A stretch of 64,000 bases of DNA from Rhizomucor pusillus. Taxonomy: Eukaryota; Mucoromycota; Mucoromycetes; Mucorales; Lichtheimiaceae. Positions 58,582 to 64,000 of this stretch are shown in pieces; the first letter of the stretch is position 1, and the number at the start of each line of letters is the position of its first letter. The stretch is from contig FWWN02000565.1 of NCBI GenBank assembly GCA_900175165.2, positions 20,505 through 84,504 on the forward strand. Reading direction: 5' to 3'. Position numbers and translations under genes: made by a program. A model generated the notes under the pieces. The model was not told the origin of the DNA. It searched no databases and was given only the letters and a program-made list of their open reading frames with translations.

Positions 58582-59827
58582 ATGAGCATCCAGTTTATCT
58601 ATGAAGATGGGCAAGGCACTGTTGTCGACGGGCAAGGCAGGCCTGAGCCCCTGGACTATGTCATTGATGAGGAGCAGTATGCTCTTGAAACGGTAAGTTC
58701 ATACACGCAGTATTTGCGCAATCAGCCTCGCGAGAGGGACCGCGAGTCAGATGACATGCAGACCGAAGATGCAAAGAAGGATGTGGACGTCCACATAAGA
58801 GAAGCGTCTACCAAGCGAGTGTACACGCTCTACACGGACCAGGATAAGGTCAGGTTCTTCAAACTGTTGTTTGAGAAATGTCTGAGTGCCTCAGCCGCCG
58901 CAAAGCAGTTGGGTATCCATGTTCGTACGGGTCAAAGATGGGCCAAGCAGTATGAGGAAGATCCGGACAGCATCTTTGAGAAGCGTAAGAAGAATAGTCG
59001 CCCGCATATCCTCAGCGAGGAGCATAAGAAGGTCATTTCGGAGTACATTGATGTGAATCCTTCGGCTGTCCTGGAACAGGTGATGGAGCGACTGCTTCAG
59101 AGGTTTGAGGGACTCAAGGTCTCCAAGAGTACTGTTTCTGACTTCCTGAGAGCGCAGTGCAACCTGTCGCTCAAGAAGGCCCGGTTTCAGCCTGTGGACA
59201 GGAACAGCGAGAAGATCCAAGAGCGTCGTGATTGGGTTCGCAAGTGGGAGGGGACCTACATGGATTTCAGGACCAACTGCGTCTTCCTTGATGAGTCTGC
59301 TTTCCATGTGAACATGAAGCGCAGTATGGCCTGGTCCAAGAAAGGCTCGCCTGCTGTAGTCACTGTGCCCAAAACACGAGCGCAGACAACCACCATCTTG
59401 GGCGCGATCTCTGCTTCCGGTCTGGTGAAGTGTAGCTTAAGGCGTCCACAGCCGCCAGCCAGCTAAGAAGAGGAAGCGAGGAGGTTATGCTGAGCTTATG
59501 AACACGGGACACTATCTTAGCTTCCTGAAGGCTACAATGGACTAGATGGACCAGTACCCACATATGAAGGGCTACTATTCTAAGTACATCACGTCTCGTG
59601 GCTACCGGTATGCCTATCTTCCGCCGTACTCTCCTGAGCTCAATCCTATTGAGCAGTTATGGTCGGTCGTGAAGAGCAAAGTTAAGCGCAACAGGTTCTT
59701 GGAAAAGGAGACGCTAATGACCAGGATCAGTGAAGCGGCTGACAGCTTAAATATGAGCGATTACGAAGGTTTCGTTTTTCATTCCCATAAATGCTTAGAT
59801 AAGTGTCGCAGCAGAGAGCAACTCTAA
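58582..59827 (+). pseudogene. Decayed Tc1/mariner-type transposase
   Basis: The 294-codon first part has a long leader, then a helix-turn-helix (SASAAAKQLGIHVRTGQRWA) and the DDE_3-type catalytic core start, FLDESAFHVNMKRSMAWSKK, with the first catalytic Asp. The frame breaks at about 59463, one base out of step, and continues as KKRKRGGYAELMNTGHYLSF. A TAG follows at about 59543 (after KATMD). The second Asp motif (usually DNAxxH) is missing: MKGYY runs straight into SKYITSRGYR. The third part is intact (YLPPYSPELNPIEQLWSVVK). The copy cannot make an active enzyme. Terminal inverted repeats were looked for and not found. A TATA box lies about 75 nt upstream of the ATG. Confidence 0.88.
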
Positions 59828-61016
59828 TGTGCTTCTCAAGATGAGTCGATGTCCGCACATTGCATGTGGGGAGCTCACAGTCGCCGCAAATATCTGTGTT
59901 GATAGATCGCAGAATACGCATTTCGTTCTTTCTGTTCTTTGGGTTGCATAGCGTCAAGTGCAGGGCTGCCCTTTGACTGACACTACATGTTACCTGTTGA
60001 AGACTGTGTGGTCCTAACTACACCATTGCTGTACGCTGGTATCCTGGATCAATCCAACAGTGATACTCACGAACGATGTTACCAAATCCATGTTTGTGCA
60101 GAAATTGCGTGCATCATTGTTCAAACAAGGGAAAATTGGGACAAAATTGAAGTCGCTCTCTGCGAAATGTAAATCGCTTTTCGAGAACGGTATGGTTGTC
60201 ATATGAAAAGCCAAAGTCGCAGTTGTGAGAGGATTCGAATCGTTTATTGGGAGCAGCAATCTCGCCATAAAGGAAAATACGTATGTACGAACATGTCAAT
60301 CGAAACACGTTCTACAGAGGCTCCTTATTGGAAATAGTCTACCGAATGTCAGAAATCCTTCAAATGGCTAAAAAAGCAGGATACATAGCACAAGTTTCAG
60401 CAATCTTGGTCATGAGCGTCTCCTCGTCTAATAGCTTATGTATCGCACTCTTCACTACTGCAGGGAAATATCCGCGCGAAGGATGCCCACGTGTGATATT
60501 CGGTTGTCTTGTAGCGATGTAGCAGTAGGCAACGTAGGTGCTTTGAGACTCTTATCCGTATTTATTATAGGATGAGGTGGAAGGGTAGCTTACCCTGACC
60601 GGAAATATATGATAATTTAGAGTGAGGTCGACCAGATAGAGGTGATATGGATAACTGTGTGTTACATACGGGTCAGGGAAAGGATACAACTATGTACATG
60701 TTTCAACCTATTTGGAATTATTTCTATAGGAAATGTCTTGTATGAATATTTGATGCGCGACTCATATCATTATGCCACCCAAACTTGCACGTTTTTCAAG
60801 TCCTAATCTGCCTGCTTCAGAGCTGAAAATCAAGAAGAACAAACAACTGTATTGTGGTTTCAAATCTGGAATAAACAGAAAGCAGGATCATACAGTATAG
60901 GAGTTTGGTATTTATAAGGACAGATTGGATATGTTGAAGGGAATTCATACAAAGAAATGTTATTGATGCAACGACTGAAGTCGTTGGCAGTATGTATAGG
61001 AGTAAACAAAGCGGAC
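59828..61016. other. Region between transposase and F-box-like gene
   Basis: About 1.2 kb. Short ORFs on both strands do not look coding. The 3' end of the Tc1 element should lie here but no terminal repeat was recognised. Confidence 0.4.
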
Positions 61017-62663
61017 TCATGGGTGGTAGGCTTTTGCGGCGCTTTCGTTCGCACTTTTTAAGGCCCTTGCATAGCCTTTGTTGACGATTTGTAGTGAACG
61101 ATTTCTGAGCTCGGTCAGATAGGGCAAGAGATTGATCTCTTGGTTGTTCTCTTGGGCGTAACCCTCCAGAAGCACAATGCTGTCCACCACGGTCATCAGA
61201 TAGTCATTTTTAACTCCTTCCATATTTTTCCTCAGCGCTGCAAAGGTTGTTGTATCCTGCTTGAAATAATGTTCAAATGCTTTAACCAGACGAAGCTGCA
61301 CCAAGAGTCTTTCGCAATCCCCTTTCCTTGCTGTTCGGTGAGCCAGACAAGAAACAACGAAAGAAGCCAGACGGTGTGTGTGCTCCGAGCGCGAGGTCAA
61401 TGCCGAGCGGTGATCTGCATACGCGACGGGGTTGAATGGATAGAAAGCTCTCAAGTAGAACCGAAGGCTGTGAAATGACCAAGCCAAATTTGCTGAGGAC
61501 TTGCCATATTGTCTGAGCAGTCTGTTCGATGAACAGAGCTTACCGCATCGACTGCGAATTAGGATATCTGTAGCAACCTTTGGTTGCTTGAGTTCCTGCG
61601 GCAAATTGCTTACGGATGACCCTAGAAATGGATGCCTTGAGTCGTTTAAATCGTCACCGTGGAAGCCACCGACAGCCAACAGTTCGAGATCACCAACTCT
61701 GATGGTCAATTCATAATAGTCCCATCCTGAATTGCTTTTGACGCGGATCGCAGCCTCGGCGTGCTGCTTAAAAGGGATGCTTGAGTTGTCCGCGCAATCA
61801 TCGATCGTTGGTCTGCGGTGGAGGAAGAGGTCAATGCCGGTGATAAAGAACCAATAATTGTCGAAGATCACGACTGCTTCAATATATCTTTCAGCAAGCT
61901 CCTTGACCAGGTCATTGGCTGCAGTCGAGGTCAGTGTGTTAGCAGGCGATAGGCCTTCATGTTTGTATGCATCAAGGTAGTCTGCTTGGTATCGAACTCC
62001 ACGCTCAAGCAATCGACTCGTCGGCAAAGGTGGATTGACGACTTCTGATGCTGACTGGCTAGCACGGAGTCGAGCTTCACCCGCTCGAATACAGAGACGC
62101 TTCATAAAACCTTTATGTCTGTTAACTTCCTCCGGAGTCTCGTACTTGTCCACGTCAGGGTCTTGGTCTGCTGGTGCTGGACGTTTAACCGGAAGAGTAG
62201 GACTAGGTGTCTGGATGCTTGGCACAGCATCGTATTTTCGAGCAAGTGCGTCGCGCTTGGTGTGCCAGATGCTTCTGTGCGCCGCGGGCACCGTTATCAT
62301 GATGGTGTCTGCCTTCGCATGGCTGATACAGATGCACCATATAAGCCATTTAGCAAATTTGGACTTTGAGCTACTTGTTTTAGGTATTATTAGTTCTTCA
62401 AGCGCATGGCTATCCTTGATTGCTTTCTCCAGAAATGCTATTGGCAGTTCTTGCTCAGGAAGCTTGATGTGCCTGGACGTTGCCAGTTGCAATGGGTTTA
62501 CTGTCATGGAGAGTTCCAAGACATCATCAGAACGGAGTTTGACGCTCTTCTTCCATATTGTTTCGCTGGTTTCCGCAAAGTTCAGTCGGTCCTCCCAAGA
62601 GTCAAGAAGTTGGTGTATGTGGAGGATGATCTCTGGGGGTAAGCTTTCAGGTGGTGAAGCCAT
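61017..62663 (-). CDS. F-box-like protein of unknown function, intronless
   Basis: A 548-codon single-exon frame from ATG 62663. The start (LPPEIILHIHQLLDSWEDRL, then NFAETSETIWKKS) looks like a degenerate F-box, which would recruit an SCF ubiquitin ligase. The rest is a large, mostly alpha/beta region without recognised repeats: PEEVNRHKGFMKRLCIRAGE, RYIEAVVIFDNYWFFITGID, NSGWDYYELTIRVGDLELLA and FHSLRFYLRAFYPFNPVAYA. It lacks introns in a region where most genes have several, and it sits beside a transposon relic. Either a lineage-specific orphan family or a mobile-element passenger would fit. No transposase motif is seen in it. The ORF is intact, so it is probably functional. Confidence 0.65.
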   Translation of the reverse strand: MASPPESLPPEIILHIHQLLDSWEDRLNFAETSETIWKKSVKLRSDDVLELSMTVNPLQLATSRHIKLPEQELPIAFLEKAIKDSHALEELIIPKTSSSKSKFAKWLIWCICISHAKADTIMITVPAAHRSIWHTKRDALARKYDAVPSIQTPSPTLPVKRPAPADQDPDVDKYETPEEVNRHKGFMKRLCIRAGEARLRASQSASEVVNPPLPTSRLLERGVRYQADYLDAYKHEGLSPANTLTSTAANDLVKELAERYIEAVVIFDNYWFFITGIDLFLHRRPTIDDCADNSSIPFKQHAEAAIRVKSNSGWDYYELTIRVGDLELLAVGGFHGDDLNDSRHPFLGSSVSNLPQELKQPKVATDILIRSRCGKLCSSNRLLRQYGKSSANLAWSFHSLRFYLRAFYPFNPVAYADHRSALTSRSEHTHRLASFVVSCLAHRTARKGDCERLLVQLRLVKAFEHYFKQDTTTFAALRKNMEGVKNDYLMTVVDSIVLLEGYAQENNQEINLLPYLTELRNRSLQIVNKGYARALKSANESAAKAYHP

Positions 62664-63361
62664 CCTGATGGGGGAAGGAAAATGGAGGAAGGAGCTCGTC
62701 GTGCATTATGTCAAACCTTTGGTCGTTATGAACCACTGCCCGTTGCTGCAGAATCTTTCCGTTGTAGTACAACAAGGTGCATGACATTACAACCTATACC
62801 TTTCTTTCTTTCAACTGCACCATATACGTAGGCCAGTTAACAGCTCTTTCTAGCTAAATATAGTCTGTGAAAGACACATGCAAGTGCAACTTGCAAATGA
62901 GCTGCGTTGGTATCTGCTTTGATTCTTTGAGTATGACAAGGCGTAGCAATTCCCTCTTTGTGCAGGTGTTTAAGTGCCGCTGTGTGTGACACTTGCGCGA
63001 ATTTCTAAACAAAATACATAAGCTACATATCAATAATAGTTCTGGTATGGTCTTCTTATGGAGTACGCTGCAGCAAAGCAAAGCTTCGTTGTATCTGAAC
63101 TTGAAACGTTTTGCTATCAAATTACCTGTCCATGGGGCTCGTCACAGCAAACGGTGGGGGGGGGCGCGCAGCAACTGTCACGCGCCCAACTGGTCGGCAG
63201 TCAAAAAAAGAATATTTTATAGACCCAAGGCTCACCAACGCAGCTCTTTCACTCTCTGTCGACCGCAATTCCAGCGCGAGGAGGTGTGGCGGCCAAAATG
63301 TTCATGTACTCTCCTGTCTATGACGTGAAGCTACTTGGGCATTAGTGTCCGTCTGTCTTAT
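62664..63361. other. Spacer upstream of F-box-like gene
   Basis: About 700 nt. A nine-G run lies at 63156-63164. No gene was recognised. Confidence 0.4.
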
Positions 63362-63490
63362 GGTCCGGTTATGCCGGGTGTAAGACGATCTTTGCGATTC
63401 AGTTATGCTGGTCGTGAAGATGTTTGTTCTGTAGTTCGGTTACGCCGGCTATAGAACCGGCTTTGTGAATCGGTTATGCCGTTCATGAAG
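63362..63490 (+). repeat. Imperfect tandem repeat, four units of about 35 bp
   Basis: The core cggttatgccgg recurs with small changes at 63366, 63400 (cagttatgctgg), 63437 (cggttacgccgg) and 63471 (cggttatgccg). The spacings are 34, 37 and 34 bp. After each core a less conserved gtgaag/gtaaga-type word follows. The repeat is not coding in any convincing frame. Confidence 0.7.
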
Positions 63491-63900
63491 CCTTTTTGCT
63501 TTTTTGGGACCAGTGTCTTCCACCTTCTCGTGGTTGGTCCTGTTAATCATGGCTTCCAGTCATGAGAACCGAGAGAAGACATCTACTTTGAAACCTTTTG
63601 TAATAATAATACTTTTTAATAATAATGAAAGCACATTGGAAGAACGAGTTTGCAATATGATTGTCTATGCAAAGTTTTTAAGTATGCTCCACTCCAACCG
63701 CCTGTTGATGCTATGTGCTGTATGGAAGTCAAAACGCGTGTATCCCAAGAAAGCTGAGAATCCGCAGCAGAAAGAGATTATCAGATACTTCACGCGTTTG
63801 TAACCTTTGATGAGTAAGTGCTCTCAATAGATAAAATAAAAGACTGCGAAAAGGTATCCTCACTGTGTTAGAAAGTTTTTATACTGTATTTCCAAAAAGT
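63491..63900. other. Spacer between the two repeat clusters
   Basis: About 400 nt. An open frame at 63504-63803 has no recognisable protein family (it includes TSTLKPFVIIILFNNNEST). It may be a remnant of an element. Confidence 0.3.
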
Positions 63901-63998
63901 AATGTCGCAACGAATGAAAATCAATGTCGCAGGCCTATGCAAATTAATGTCGCTTTGGCAGTGAAAAGTAATGTCACGTGTTTCAAAGTGGATGTCGC
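63901..63998 (+). repeat. Cluster of five AATGTCGC-like direct repeats, phased
   Basis: Copies lie at 63901 (aatgtcgc), 63923 (aatgtcgc), 63946 (aatgtcgc), 63970 (aatgtcac) and 63991 (gatgtcgc). Start-to-start spacing is 22, 23, 24 and 21 bp, about two helical turns. A-rich bases often precede each copy. The array runs into the right window edge and may continue. Confidence 0.75.
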
Positions 63999-64000
63999 TT

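Noticed and set aside
58240..58620. Terminal inverted repeat of the Tc1 element
   Set aside because: Only a short local palindrome (taggtatctaccta near 58253) was found. No matching inverted copy was seen downstream of 59828.
62035..62784. 249-codon plus ORF antisense to the F-box-like gene
   Set aside because: It shadows a longer ORF with better composition; the plus frame is Ser/Leu-rich and has no recognisable domain.
63362..63998. CRISPR array
   Set aside because: The repeats are short and imperfect, the spacers are not of constant length, and the genome is eukaryotic.

Overview
This is nuclear DNA from a filamentous fungus, most likely an early-diverging one (Mucoromycota, probably Mucorales). 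Genes sit on both strands and are split by many short introns (about 50-105 nt) with GT..AG ends. A cytosolic-type tRNA-Lys is present, and the products are typical fungal ones: Kex2-type protease, HAL4/SAT4 kinase, Tpd3, Git1-type and AVT-type transporters. The clade is inferred from protein character and intron style, because no database search was possible.

Layout. 0-1 kb: 5' part of EDC3 (minus), running off the left edge. 3-9.2 kb: tandem plus-strand genes for a bHLH-zipper factor, a HAL4-like kinase and a FYRN/FYRC chromatin protein. 9.5-11 kb: QCR7, then an unrecognised minus-strand gene. 12.7-16 kb: a membrane-anchored Ubp1/USP30-type deubiquitinase converging on proteasome subunit alpha-2, with stop codons 18 nt apart. 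17.2-18.6 kb: PKA regulatory subunit behind a STRE-rich promoter. 19.6 kb: tRNA-Lys. 20-25.5 kb: WDR55/Jip5 (minus) and kexin, divergent. 26.3-32 kb: RTC3-like protein, a coiled-coil protein and importin-5. 32.7-36.6 kb: LIM/C1/RhoGAP protein (minus). 37.8-42.8 kb: PRMT5 and a vacuolar amino-acid transporter. 43.3-45 kb: a broken Git1-like permease. 45.4-47.5 kb: an unrecognised helical protein (minus). 48-56 kb: AT-hook protein, PP2A scaffold subunit, a CENP-M-like protein and a WD40 protein. 56.1-56.9 kb: HAD phosphatase (minus).

From about 57 kb to the right edge the window is accessory-like. It has a decayed Tc1/mariner transposase, an intronless F-box-like orphan ORF, an imperfect 35-bp tandem repeat, and at the very end five copies of an AATGTCGC-like word spaced 21-24 bp. 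One ambiguous base lies at 58304.

Signalling themes recur (PKA regulatory subunit, PP2A scaffold, HAL4-like kinase, RhoGAP), but the genes look like ordinary housekeeping neighbours rather than a coordinated cluster. I found no convincing new multi-gene system. The best leads are the CENP-M homologue in a fungus, the phased repeats at the right edge, the F-box-like orphan, and two introns that are multiples of three with no stop codon and so hide inside long ORFs.
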